Notes under the pieces: model-generated
What the model saw: the letters and a program-made list of their open reading frames with translations, nothing else
Database searches by the model: none
Told to the model about the DNA's origin: nothing
Source: CAZPKH01 sp964587165
Lineage (GTDB): Bacteria; Bacteroidota; Bacteroidia; Bacteroidales; Muribaculaceae
Reading direction: 5' to 3'
Length of the DNA stretch: 64,000 bases
Assembly (NCBI GenBank): GCA_964587165.1
Contig: CAZPKH010000006.1
Coordinates: forward strand, 1-64,000
Part shown: piece by piece, positions 16,391 through 24,964 of the stretch
How the letters are laid out: the number at the start of each line of letters is the position of its first letter
Numbering within the stretch: position 1 is the first letter of the stretch
Position numbers and translations under genes: made by a program

Positions 16391-17938
16391 ATGACTTCAA
16401 CATTCATCATCTATGCCTGCATCGTGATTGTGGCAGCGGCTCTGGCCGTGGGCTGCACGCTGATGATACAGCGCTCAATGGCGCGCTCGCGGGCTAAAAC
16501 TATAATCGACGAGGCCCATATGGAGGCCGATATGATCCAGAAAAACAAAGAGCTTGAGATGCAGAAGGCTGAACTCAAGATGAAGTCGGATCTGGAGCGC
16601 CAGGCCAACCAGCGCATGCAGAAGATGCAGCAGGCCGAAGCAAAAATCAAGCAGCGCGAATTGCAGCTTAATCAGCAGCAGTTTGAGAATCAGCGCACTA
16701 AGAATGAAAACGACGAGATGCGCACCAAGCTCGACGCTCGCAGCGCTAAGCTCGATGCCCGAAATACAGAGCTTGAGAAACTGCACCGTCAGGCACAGGA
16801 GACTCTCGAACACCTCTCGGGCATGTCGTCGGAGGAAGCTAAGGAGAAGCTTGTCGAATCGCTCAAAGCCGAGGCCCACACCGCAGCAGCAAGCTATATC
16901 AACGATATAATGGACGAGGCCAAGATGACGGCCAACCGCGAGGCTAAACGCATCGTCATCCAGTCGATACAGCGCGTGGCCACCGAGACCGCTATCGAAA
17001 ACTCCGTCACCGTATTCCATATCGACTCCGACGAGATCAAGGGTCGCATCATCGGTCGCGAAGGTCGCAATATCCGTGCCCTGGAGGCAGCTACAGGTAT
17101 TGAGATCGTGGTCGACGACACCCCGGAGGCTATCGTGCTGTCGGGCTTCGATCCGGTGCGCCGCGAGATAGCATCGCTTGCCCTTCATCAGCTCGTGGCC
17201 GACGGACGTATACACCCGGCTCGTATCGAAGAGGTAGTGGCAAAGGTGCGCAAGCAGATCGAGGAGGAGATCATCGAGACCGGCAAACGCACGGCTATCG
17301 ATTTAGGTATACACGGACTGCACCCCGACCTGATTCGCCTGATCGGTAAGATGAAATACCGTTCAAGCTACGGCCAGAACCTGCTGCAGCACTCGCGCGA
17401 GACTGCCAACCTGTGCGCCGTCATGGCCTCGGAGCTCGGCCTCAACCCGAAGAAAGCCCGCCGTGCGGGCCTGCTCCACGATATAGGCAAAGTGCCCGAC
17501 GAAGAGCCCGAGCTGCCGCACGCTATCATCGGTATGAAGCTCGCCGAGAAATATAAGGAGAAACCCGATATTTGCAACGCCATAGGTGCTCACCACGACG
17601 AGGTAGAGATGACATCTCTCCTGGCTCCGATCGTGCAGGTGTGCGACGCCATTTCCGGCGCGCGTCCCGGCGCACGCCGCGAGATAGTGGAAGCCTACAT
17701 CAAGCGCCTCAACGACCTGGAGCAGCTTGCCCTGAGCTATCCCGGCGTGATCAAGACATACGCCATACAGGCCGGCCGCGAGCTCCGCGTCATAGTAGGT
17801 GCCGACAAGATCACCGACGAGGAGACCGAAAAACTCTCTGCCGAGATCGCCAAGCGCATTCAGGACGAGATGACCTACCCCGGACAGGTGAAGATCACCG
17901 TCATCCGCGAGACCCGCTCTGTCAGCTTCGCAAAATAA
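16391..17938 (+). CDS. rny: ribonuclease Y
   Basis: A 515-residue membrane-anchored endoribonuclease that starts mRNA decay. An N-terminal membrane helix (about 4-24) is followed by a long coiled coil (about 30-150). A KH domain with IKGRIIGREGRNIRALE comes next, then the HD domain with LLHDIGKVPDE holding the metal-binding His-Asp pair, and AIGAHHDEVE. The length matches RNase Y of Firmicutes. It is followed after 12 bases by a PSP1/RicT-family gene, whose B. subtilis relative belongs to the Y-complex that modulates RNase Y. Confidence 0.97.
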   Translation: MTSTFIIYACIVIVAAALAVGCTLMIQRSMARSRAKTIIDEAHMEADMIQKNKELEMQKAELKMKSDLERQANQRMQKMQQAEAKIKQRELQLNQQQFENQRTKNENDEMRTKLDARSAKLDARNTELEKLHRQAQETLEHLSGMSSEEAKEKLVESLKAEAHTAAASYINDIMDEAKMTANREAKRIVIQSIQRVATETAIENSVTVFHIDSDEIKGRIIGREGRNIRALEAATGIEIVVDDTPEAIVLSGFDPVRREIASLALHQLVADGRIHPARIEEVVAKVRKQIEEEIIETGKRTAIDLGIHGLHPDLIRLIGKMKYRSSYGQNLLQHSRETANLCAVMASELGLNPKKARRAGLLHDIGKVPDEEPELPHAIIGMKLAEKYKEKPDICNAIGAHHDEVEMTSLLAPIVQVCDAISGARPGARREIVEAYIKRLNDLEQLALSYPGVIKTYAIQAGRELRVIVGADKITDEETEKLSAEIAKRIQDEMTYPGQVKITVIRETRSVSFAK

Positions 17939-17950
17939 TAACTGCGCATT

Positions 17951-19327
17951 ATGGCAACTGAAGATAAAAAGTCGACTCCGGCCGAGCCGACGCCTGAGCA
18001 GCACGACTCCGCAGCCCCCGGCGGCGGCAAAGAGAGTCGCGGCGCAGCTCCGGCTGCGGCCCGCGGCTGCGGCAACTGCGGAAAGCTGCATTGCCACGAC
18101 TGGCTGGCCGATGTGCCCGGAGGGTTTGCCGACTTCGATATGGTCGAGGTGCAGTTTAAGAATACCCGCAAGGGGTATTACAAAAACTCACTCGATCTGC
18201 CTCTCGAGATAGGCGACTATGTGGCTGTCGAGGCTCAGCCGGGTCACGACATAGGGCGAGTGAGCCTTGTGGGCAAGCTCGTAAAGCTGCAGATGGCTAA
18301 GGCTCGCGTGAAGCCTGACGCCGAGGTGCGCCGCGTGTTCCGCAAGGCGCGTCCGGCCGATATGGAGAAATACCGCGAAGCCAAAGCCCGCGAAAACGAC
18401 ACCATGATACGTTCCCGCAAGATCGCGGCTTCGCTTAATCTGAAGATGAAGATAGGCGACGTCGAGTATCAGGGCGACGGCAACAAAGCGATATTCTACT
18501 ATATAGCCGACGAGCGCGTCGATTTCCGTCAGCTCATCAAGGTGCTTGCCGATACTTTCAAGATCCGTATCGAGATGAAGCAGATAGGAGCCCGGCAGGA
18601 AGCCGGCCGTATAGGCGGAATCGGTCCGTGCGGACGCCCCTTGTGCTGCGCGTCGTGGATGTCGAATTTCGTTTCGGTCGGCACCGCAGCAGCCCGCTTT
18701 CAGGATATATCGCTCAACCCCCAGAAACTTGCCGGACAGTGTGCCAAGCTCAAGTGCTGCCTCAATTTCGAGGTCGATGCATATGTGGAGAGCATCAAGA
18801 AGCTCCCTGCACGCGACATCACCCTCGAAACTGTCGACGGCACCTGGTACCACTTCAAGACCGACATTTTCAAAAAGCAGATCACATATTCATCCGACAA
18901 GCATATAGCCGCCAATCTGGTGACTATCGACGCACGACGCGCTTTTGAGGTGATCGCCATGAACAAGCAGGGCGAGAAGCCCGAATCGCTATTGCGCGAG
19001 GGCGAAGAGGCGCCTGCCAAGAAGAGCGAATTTGTCGACCTTGTGGGTCAGGACTCCATAAGCCGTTTCGACAAGAAGAAGAAAAAACGTCGCAAAAGCT
19101 CGGCTAAAGCCGATGCATCGACCGACGATAAGGCTAAAAACGAGCGTCGTCCCCAGCAGTCGCCGCAACAGTCCAAACCCCGGCCAAAGAAAGCCGAAGC
19201 CAAGGGCGCGGACAAGCCCGAAGGGGGCGAGAAGTCCGACAATCAGCCCCAGCGTTCACGGAGTCGCGGCCGTGGCCGCGGTAACCGTCCTGGCTCCCAA
19301 CCGCAGCAACCTAAGAGTGATGCGTAA
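17951..19327 (+). CDS. ricT: PSP1-domain protein, RicT/YaaT family, with long basic tail
   Basis: A 458-residue protein. The core (about 35-320) has the RicT hallmarks: CGKLHCHDWL, VEVQFKNTRKGYY, and the cysteine-bearing block GGIGPCGRPLCC followed by LAGQCAKLKCCLNFE. In B. subtilis such cysteines bind Fe-S clusters in the RicAFT complex that directs RNase Y. The last 90 or so residues are a lysine-, arginine- and proline-rich tail ending in an RGRGRGN stretch, probably RNA-binding. Lying directly after rny strongly suggests a conserved partnership. It overlaps gldH by 8 bases. Confidence 0.92.
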   Translation: MATEDKKSTPAEPTPEQHDSAAPGGGKESRGAAPAAARGCGNCGKLHCHDWLADVPGGFADFDMVEVQFKNTRKGYYKNSLDLPLEIGDYVAVEAQPGHDIGRVSLVGKLVKLQMAKARVKPDAEVRRVFRKARPADMEKYREAKARENDTMIRSRKIAASLNLKMKIGDVEYQGDGNKAIFYYIADERVDFRQLIKVLADTFKIRIEMKQIGARQEAGRIGGIGPCGRPLCCASWMSNFVSVGTAAARFQDISLNPQKLAGQCAKLKCCLNFEVDAYVESIKKLPARDITLETVDGTWYHFKTDIFKKQITYSSDKHIAANLVTIDARRAFEVIAMNKQGEKPESLLREGEEAPAKKSEFVDLVGQDSISRFDKKKKKRRKSSAKADASTDDKAKNERRPQQSPQQSKPRPKKAEAKGADKPEGGEKSDNQPQRSRSRGRGRGNRPGSQPQQPKSDA

Positions 19328-19790
19328 GCTTCCGGGCATATTATCGCTTTGTGTTGCACTGATGATGGTGGCGTGCAGCACCGACGACCGCGGCAGCGAC
19401 TTCGTTGACCTGCCGCAGCGGGGGTGGGCTTACGGCGATACACTGCAATTCACGCCGCTGGCACATCTCGATTCGGCGGCGGCTCCGGTGCGTGGGCGCC
19501 TCAGTGTGGCAGTGCAGCACAGCAACGACTACGAGTGGAGCAACCTCTGGCTTGAGGTGACTACGCCCGTCGACAGCCTCCATGTGTATCGCGACACCGT
19601 GCAGCTGACGCTGGCCGACCCGTATGGACACTGGACCGGCAGCGGCTTCGGATCGTCATACCAGAATGAGGTGGCTATACCGCATGCCGTGACACTCGAT
19701 CGCGACAGCCGCGTGAGCGTGCGCCATATCATGCGCGTCGATACGCTCCATCAGATATTTCGAGTAGGTATTTCGCTTTCAAAAGAATAA
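19320..19790 (+). CDS. gldH: GldH-family lipoprotein
   Basis: A 156-residue lipoprotein with start ATG 19320 inside the end of the ricT gene; a longer frame from 19113 is discarded. The signal MRKLPGILSL and lipobox MMVAC (Cys19) lead into a beta-rich domain with YEWSNLWLEVTTPVD and the pattern GSGFGSSYQNEV that marks the GldH family. In flavobacteria GldH is needed for gliding, but it is widespread in non-gliding Bacteroidales, where its role is unclear; a link to type IX secretion or the envelope is likely. Confidence 0.85.
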   Translation: MRKLPGILSLCVALMMVACSTDDRGSDFVDLPQRGWAYGDTLQFTPLAHLDSAAAPVRGRLSVAVQHSNDYEWSNLWLEVTTPVDSLHVYRDTVQLTLADPYGHWTGSGFGSSYQNEVAIPHAVTLDRDSRVSVRHIMRVDTLHQIFRVGISLSKE

Positions 19791-19794
19791 TCAT

Positions 19795-20970
19795 ATGAGT
19801 CAGCAACTGGTGCTCCTCACTCCTGACGAGCAGAAACTGCGCCGCACCAAGCTCCTCGAAGCTATGCAGGCCGCCGAAGTGGATGCAGTTCTTCTGGCAT
19901 CCGTCACCAATCTGTTTTACCTCACCGGCCGTGTTTTTGCCGGATATATACTGCTGCTGGCCGACGGCCGCCTGCGCTACTATGTGAAGCGCCCCGTGGA
20001 GCTGGCCGACGATGCGCTGACCTACATACGCAAGCCGGAGGATATTCCGGCTACGGTCGGCACTCCGATACACACACTCGGTGTGGAGCTCGATGCACTA
20101 AGCTACAACAGCGCCGTGCGTCTGCTCAAGCTCTTCCCGCAGGCTCGTCAGGCCAACGCATCGGCGCTGCTGCAGCAGGTGCGCTCGGTCAAGACACCCG
20201 GCGAGATCGAGATGATACGCTATTGCGCCGAGCGCCACGACTTTGTGTACAGCCAGATACCGAAGCTGTATCGCGAGGGTATGACCGACATCGAGTTTCA
20301 GATCGAAATCGAAGGCGTGATGCGCCGCGAGGGGTGTCTGGGGCAGTTGCGTGCCAGCGGCGAGGGGATGGAGATACATATGGGAAGCCTGATAGCGGGC
20401 AACAATGCCGACGCTCCTTCGCCCTACGACTTCTCGATGGGAGGAGCGGGGCTCGACCCGTCGTTACCCGTCGGTGCCTCAGGCGAGATCATACATCTGC
20501 ACGAAGCCGTGATGGTCGATATGAACGGCGACTTCAACGGATATATGAGCGATATGTCGCGCACATTTGCCGTCGGGACGCTTAGTGATCTTGCGCGCCG
20601 CGCTCACGACGTATCTATAGGGATATGCCGCATGGCCGAGCGCGAGTGTCTGCCCGGCTATCCGCTCAAAGAGCTCTACGACCGTGCCCTGAAGATGGTC
20701 GAGGATGAAGGCCTCACACAATATTATATGGGCCACCGGCAGCATGCCGCGTTCATAGGCCACGGCGTGGGCATAGAGATAAACGAGCAGCCTGTAGTGA
20801 CGGCACGGTCGAAAGCAGTGTTCGTCGAAGGCAACGTGATAGCCCTCGAGCCTAAGTTCGTGATACCCGGTGTAGGAGCGGTAGGTATCGAGAATACTTA
20901 TCTCGCTACATCGACGGGTCTCACCTCTTTCAACCACGCTCCCGAAGAGATAATACAACTGTTTGAATGA
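19795..20970 (+). CDS. M24-family Xaa-Pro peptidase
   Basis: A 391-residue metallopeptidase with a creatinase-like N-terminal domain (to about 150) and a pita-bread catalytic domain. The metal ligands are readable: the Asp pair in VDMNGDFNGYMSDMSRTF, His in GHGVGIEINEQP, Glu in ALEPKF and Glu in GVGIENTYL. It removes N-terminal residues before proline or cleaves Xaa-Pro dipeptides; the exact specificity cannot be told. It is shorter than the second M24 enzyme at 37812 and lies 4 bases after gldH. Confidence 0.92.
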   Translation: MSQQLVLLTPDEQKLRRTKLLEAMQAAEVDAVLLASVTNLFYLTGRVFAGYILLLADGRLRYYVKRPVELADDALTYIRKPEDIPATVGTPIHTLGVELDALSYNSAVRLLKLFPQARQANASALLQQVRSVKTPGEIEMIRYCAERHDFVYSQIPKLYREGMTDIEFQIEIEGVMRREGCLGQLRASGEGMEIHMGSLIAGNNADAPSPYDFSMGGAGLDPSLPVGASGEIIHLHEAVMVDMNGDFNGYMSDMSRTFAVGTLSDLARRAHDVSIGICRMAERECLPGYPLKELYDRALKMVEDEGLTQYYMGHRQHAAFIGHGVGIEINEQPVVTARSKAVFVEGNVIALEPKFVIPGVGAVGIENTYLATSTGLTSFNHAPEEIIQLFE

Positions 20971-22406
20971 CACCGGATTTCGCTTCAAAGATTGACCGTC
21001 CGGTGTTTCGTACCGTAGGCCGGGTGGCCGATACTCTCGGCCTCGACTGCTATGTCGTGGGCGGGTATGTGCGCGATCTGATGCTCGGACGCCGGTCTAA
21101 AGATATTGATTTCGTCACCGTCGGGTCGGGTATTGCCCTGGCGCGTGCCGTGGCCGCCGAGATGGGTAAGGGGGCGCATCTGAGCGTTTTCCGCACATAC
21201 GGCACTGCTCAGGTGAAGCGCCGCGGTGTAGAACTGGAGTTTGTGGGTGCACGCCGCGAGTCGTACAGAAGCGATTCGCGCAACCCTATCGTCGAGGACG
21301 GTACGCTCGACGACGATATCTCCCGTCGCGATTTCACCATCAACGCAATGGCTCTGCAGGTCAACGAAAGCCGGTTCGGCGAGCTGATAGATCGGTTCGG
21401 CGGCATCGAAGATCTGCATGCCCGTATCATAAGGACGCCGCTCGATCCCGACATCACTTTCAGCGACGACCCGCTTCGCATGATGCGAGCCATACGTTTT
21501 GCCACACAGCTTGATTTTGAGATTTACCCCGCTACATTCGAGGCAATACGTCGCAACGCCGAGCGCATACGCATCATCACCGCCGAGCGTATAGAGGTGG
21601 AGCTGAACAAAATCATGGCTTCCGCAACACCCTCGCGCGGGTGGATTCTGCTACGCGACAGCGGTCTGCTCGCTATCATTTTCCCCGAGCTTCAGGCTCT
21701 CGACGGTGTGTCGACGGTGCGCGGCCGCTCGCATAAGGATAATTTCGACCATACTATGCAGGTGCTCGACCGTGTGGCGGCGCAGTCGGATAATCTGTGG
21801 CTGCGCTGGGGGGCACTGCTCCATGATATAGCCAAGCCTGCCACCAAGCGGTGGGACGACGCCCTGGGGTGGACCTTCCACAACCACAATTTCATCGGCG
21901 CAAAGATGGTGCCCCGCATATTCCGGCGCATGAAGCTGCCTCAGGACGAGCGGATGCGCTACGTGCAGCGTCTTGTAGAGCTCCACATGCGCCCGATAGC
22001 GCTCGTCGAGGACACCGTGACCGACTCGGCGGTGCGCCGCCTGCTCTTCGATGCCGGCGACGATATCGACGACCTGATGACCCTCTGCCGCGCCGATATT
22101 ACTTCAAAAAACGAAGCCAAAGTGCGCCGTCTGCTTGCCAATTTCGACCATGTGATTCAGAAAATGGCCGACCTGGAGGCGCGCGACCGCATCCGCAATT
22201 TCCAGCCACCGGTGCGCGGCGAGGAGATAATGGATACTTTCGGTATCGGGCAGTGCCGCGAGGTAGGCATCATCAAGGAGGCGATCAAAGATGCCATACT
22301 CGACGGCGTGATACCCAACGAGCATGCTCCGGCCCGCGAATATATGCTTGAGAAGGGCCGTGAGCTCGGTCTTACTCCGGTAGAACAGCAACCCCCACAG
22401 CAATGA
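20967..22406 (+). CDS. cca: CCA-adding-type tRNA nucleotidyltransferase with HD domain
   Basis: A 479-residue class II nucleotidyltransferase. The head motif VVGGYVRDLMLGRRSKDIDFV (about 29-49) carries the catalytic Asp pair; RRDFTINAMAL and the RNA-binding middle domain follow. A C-terminal HD phosphohydrolase domain has GALLHDIAKP. It repairs or adds the tRNA 3' CCA; poly(A) polymerase activity is an alternative for this family. It overlaps the M24 peptidase and tsaD genes by 4 bases each (ATGA). Confidence 0.92.
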   Translation: MTPDFASKIDRPVFRTVGRVADTLGLDCYVVGGYVRDLMLGRRSKDIDFVTVGSGIALARAVAAEMGKGAHLSVFRTYGTAQVKRRGVELEFVGARRESYRSDSRNPIVEDGTLDDDISRRDFTINAMALQVNESRFGELIDRFGGIEDLHARIIRTPLDPDITFSDDPLRMMRAIRFATQLDFEIYPATFEAIRRNAERIRIITAERIEVELNKIMASATPSRGWILLRDSGLLAIIFPELQALDGVSTVRGRSHKDNFDHTMQVLDRVAAQSDNLWLRWGALLHDIAKPATKRWDDALGWTFHNHNFIGAKMVPRIFRRMKLPQDERMRYVQRLVELHMRPIALVEDTVTDSAVRRLLFDAGDDIDDLMTLCRADITSKNEAKVRRLLANFDHVIQKMADLEARDRIRNFQPPVRGEEIMDTFGIGQCREVGIIKEAIKDAILDGVIPNEHAPAREYMLEKGRELGLTPVEQQPPQQ

Positions 22407-23419
22407 GTACAACAATACTTGGCATAGAGTCGTCGTGCGACGACACCTCGGCAGCCGTGATACGCGACGGGCTGCTCCTTTCAAATGTGATAGCTTCGCA
22501 AAGTGTGCACGAGGAGTTCGGGGGCGTTGTGCCCGAGCTGGCTTCTCGCGCTCATCAGCAGAATATCGTTCCGGTTGTCGACACTGCATTGCGCCGCGCA
22601 GGTGTGGCTGCTACCGATCTTGATGCCATAGCCTTCACGCGCGGCCCCGGCCTGCTCGGGTCGCTGCTGGTAGGCACATCGTTTGCCAAGGGACTTGCTC
22701 TTGGTTTAGGGTGCCCGATAGTCGATGTGAATCATCTGCACGGACATGTGCTGAGCCACTTTGTGCGTCGCACCCCCGACGACGAGGTGCCTGAATTTCC
22801 GTTCCTCTGCCTGCTGATATCCGGCGGCAACAGCCAGTTGATACTGGTCCGTTCGGCCGGAGATATGGAGATACTCGGACGCACTATCGACGATGCTGCC
22901 GGCGAGGCTTTCGACAAATGTGCCAAGGTGATGGGCCTTCCGTACCCCGGCGGCCCGCATATTGACCGTCTGGCGGCTCAGGGCGATCCAAAGGCTTTCA
23001 AATTCTCCAAGCCGCATATCGACGGACTCGACTACAGCTTCTCAGGCCTCAAGACATCATTCCTGTATACCCTGCGCGACGCCGTGCGCCTCGATCCAGA
23101 CTTTGTTGAGAAAAACAAGGCGGATCTTGCCGCCTCGCTGCAGCGCACCATCATCGAGATACTGCTCGATAAGCTCGACAAAGCTGTGCACCGCACCGGC
23201 GTTCGGACAGTGGCTATAGGCGGAGGTGTGTCGGCCAACTCGGGCGTGCGCGCCGCCGTGGCCGACTATTGCAGGCGGCACGGGCTTCGGGCGTTCATTC
23301 CCGAGCGCGCGTTTACCACCGACAATGCCGCTATGGTTGCTATCGCCGGAATGTTCAAGTATCAGGCCGGTGAGTTCTGCCCGCTCGACGCTCCACCATT
23401 CGCCCGTGTGGAGGTGTAG
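22403..23419 (+). CDS. tsaD: tRNA threonylcarbamoyladenosine transferase
   Basis: A 338-residue ASKHA-fold enzyme that transfers threonylcarbamoyl to A37 of ANN-decoding tRNAs. The start GIESSCDDTSAAV, metal-binding HLHGHV (about 112-117), SGGNSQL and the C-terminal GGGVSAN and TDNAAMVA are all in place. It closes the plus operon that includes the CCA enzyme, so two tRNA-maturation genes are coupled. It converges with a minus gene 12 bases later with no clear terminator between them. Confidence 0.97.
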   Translation: MSTTILGIESSCDDTSAAVIRDGLLLSNVIASQSVHEEFGGVVPELASRAHQQNIVPVVDTALRRAGVAATDLDAIAFTRGPGLLGSLLVGTSFAKGLALGLGCPIVDVNHLHGHVLSHFVRRTPDDEVPEFPFLCLLISGGNSQLILVRSAGDMEILGRTIDDAAGEAFDKCAKVMGLPYPGGPHIDRLAAQGDPKAFKFSKPHIDGLDYSFSGLKTSFLYTLRDAVRLDPDFVEKNKADLAASLQRTIIEILLDKLDKAVHRTGVRTVAIGGGVSANSGVRAAVADYCRRHGLRAFIPERAFTTDNAAMVAIAGMFKYQAGEFCPLDAPPFARVEV

Positions 23420-23431
23420 CAGAATGTGGGC

Positions 23432-24016
23432 CTATGGCATCCAGTAGTAGAACGGCTTGCTCCGTCGTATTTTAAGCCATTCCCTTAGTTCAGGGAGCGT
23501 ACGCACTCCGGCGGCTATCACGGCTTCGTAATACTCCACGCCGTGTATTGTTTCGTCGTCGGGGGTGTCGTATTTCAGTTCAAGGATTTTGAGCCGCAGC
23601 TCCGGAGTGAGCGCCGACACAATCCTGTCGGCCATCTTTTCGAAATAGCCGTCATAATAACTCCCTCTCTCGATGTGGATTATGTCGAGCTGCCATACCT
23701 CGTTTTCCTGCATCTTATACTGCAGATGCCAGCTTATGCAATGCTCGTCGGTATGGAGTCCGTTGAGGCATTTTAACTCTGTGACTTTCGGATTCTTGGC
23801 CAACTGCGCTGCAATGGCAAAGCTTTTCTCCTCGGTTATGTGGCTTGAGTAAACATGCAGGTCGATATCCCTGTGTTTAGCTATCAGGCCCATTTTGAGT
23901 GAGCCGACAAGCCTTACTTCGGCTCCGGCGCTTTCCCATACCTCCGCCACGCCCGAATCTTCGAGTACTTCGAAGGCTCTCGCGGCGGCTTTCTCAGATT
24001 TCTCAATGTAGTTCAT
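23432..24016 (-). CDS. Pol-beta-type nucleotidyltransferase-fold protein, function unknown
   Basis: A 194-residue cytoplasmic protein. GSLKMGLIAKHRDIDLHVY (about 38-56) is the hG-S...D-x-D motif of the polymerase-beta nucleotidyltransferase superfamily. WQLDIIHIE further on would supply the third acidic residue. No HEPN or antitoxin partner is adjacent, so it is not an obvious MNT-HEPN toxin pair. It could act on tRNA, a small molecule or a protein. It is monocistronic with its own promoter, which overlaps a perfect 8-base inverted repeat. Confidence 0.7.
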   Translation of the reverse strand: MNYIEKSEKAAARAFEVLEDSGVAEVWESAGAEVRLVGSLKMGLIAKHRDIDLHVYSSHITEEKSFAIAAQLAKNPKVTELKCLNGLHTDEHCISWHLQYKMQENEVWQLDIIHIERGSYYDGYFEKMADRIVSALTPELRLKILELKYDTPDDETIHGVEYYEAVIAAGVRTLPELREWLKIRRSKPFYYWMP

Positions 24017-24020
24017 CGCA

Positions 24021-24046
24021 CTTTGCGGTTAGATAAATCCGCAAAG
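24021..24046. promoter_or_regulatory. inverted repeat overlapping the promoter and leader of the nucleotidyltransferase gene
   Basis: CTTTGCGG, a 10-base spacer, then CCGCAAAG: perfect 8-base arms between the -7 box and the ATG at 24016. It could be an operator or an mRNA hairpin close to the ribosome-binding site. Confidence 0.5.
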
Positions 24047-24049
24047 GTA
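24042..24049 (-). promoter_or_regulatory. -7 box, nucleotidyltransferase-fold gene
   Basis: TACCTTTG on the minus strand, 25 bases before the start at 24016. Its TTTG overlaps one arm of the inverted repeat. Confidence 0.55.
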
Positions 24050-24064
24050 CATGTTTTTTTGAAA

Positions 24065-24964
24065 TCAGAAAATGGCGTCGATATGTTTTGTGGCATATAG
24101 CGTGAAGCTCATTGCCACCGCCAGAGCGAACATAAGCATCGACGTGCGCCCCAGATACGGGTTGAGCGCGGCGCCTTTTAGCCGCTCAAGGTTGCGCCAT
24201 ATGGCTATGTGCCCCACCATGTAGAGCCCTAACGGGAGGAGCACCCACGGTGTTTCGATCCACGCCAAAAGCGAGAGAAGGGCGGCTGCCACAAAGCCGT
24301 TGACCAGATACAGCTCGATCGTGCGGTGGCCGTGTATCATCACAGCCAGTGTGCGCTTACCCACCCGACGGTCGTCGTGGCGGTCACGATAATTGTTCAC
24401 TATCAGTACATTGGCTGCCATAAGTCCGTAGGCAAACGAGCCGGTCATCACCACCTGACTCCAGTAGCCGGTCACTACATAGAATGTCATGTTGACCGGT
24501 ATCACACCGAAGAAAAACAGCACTGCGACCTCGCCCAGGCCATGATGGCTCAGAGGGTAGGGGCCTGTGGAATAGGCGAATATACCGGCAACGATGAGTA
24601 TGCCTATCAGCACCAGCCACAATCCGCCCCAGAAAATAAGCGAGCACCCTACCGCGCAAGCCAGCACTACCGTTATTATTGTGGCGGCAAGCATAGCGGA
24701 AGGGGAGATGTCCCCCTCTGTCACTCCGCGGCGAGGCCCTTCGCGACCTTTGCGGTCGAGCCCTGCACGAAAATCGTAATATTCGTTGGCAAAGTTTGAT
24801 GCTATCTGCGCCAATACCGCAAACACCAGGCACAGCAGTGCCGGCGCCGGATGCAGACGGCTTATCATGGCTGCGTAGCCACATGCCGCAATAACGCCCG
24901 CTACCGATACCGGCAGTGTGCGCAGGCGCATTGCCTCAATCCATACTTTCAATCGGCCGTGCAT
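24065..24964 (-). CDS. menA: 1,4-dihydroxy-2-naphthoate polyprenyltransferase
   Basis: A 299-residue UbiA-superfamily membrane enzyme that attaches the isoprenoid tail in menaquinone synthesis. The two Asp-rich motifs are SNFANEYYDFRAGLD (about 56-70) and NNYRDRHDDRRVGK (about 190-203). About eight hydrophobic helices follow the expected pattern. Its start lies inside the end of the GlmU-like gene (29-base overlap), so it is translationally coupled to it. No other men genes are in the window. Confidence 0.93.
   Translation of the reverse strand: MHGRLKVWIEAMRLRTLPVSVAGVIAACGYAAMISRLHPAPALLCLVFAVLAQIASNFANEYYDFRAGLDRKGREGPRRGVTEGDISPSAMLAATIITVVLACAVGCSLIFWGGLWLVLIGILIVAGIFAYSTGPYPLSHHGLGEVAVLFFFGVIPVNMTFYVVTGYWSQVVMTGSFAYGLMAANVLIVNNYRDRHDDRRVGKRTLAVMIHGHRTIELYLVNGFVAAALLSLLAWIETPWVLLPLGLYMVGHIAIWRNLERLKGAALNPYLGRTSMLMFALAVAMSFTLYATKHIDAIF

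Noticed and set aside
23432..24016. Toxin-antitoxin (MNT-HEPN) pair
   Set aside because: The nucleotidyltransferase motif is present but no HEPN partner or small adjacent gene exists; single-gene arrangement with its own promoter.
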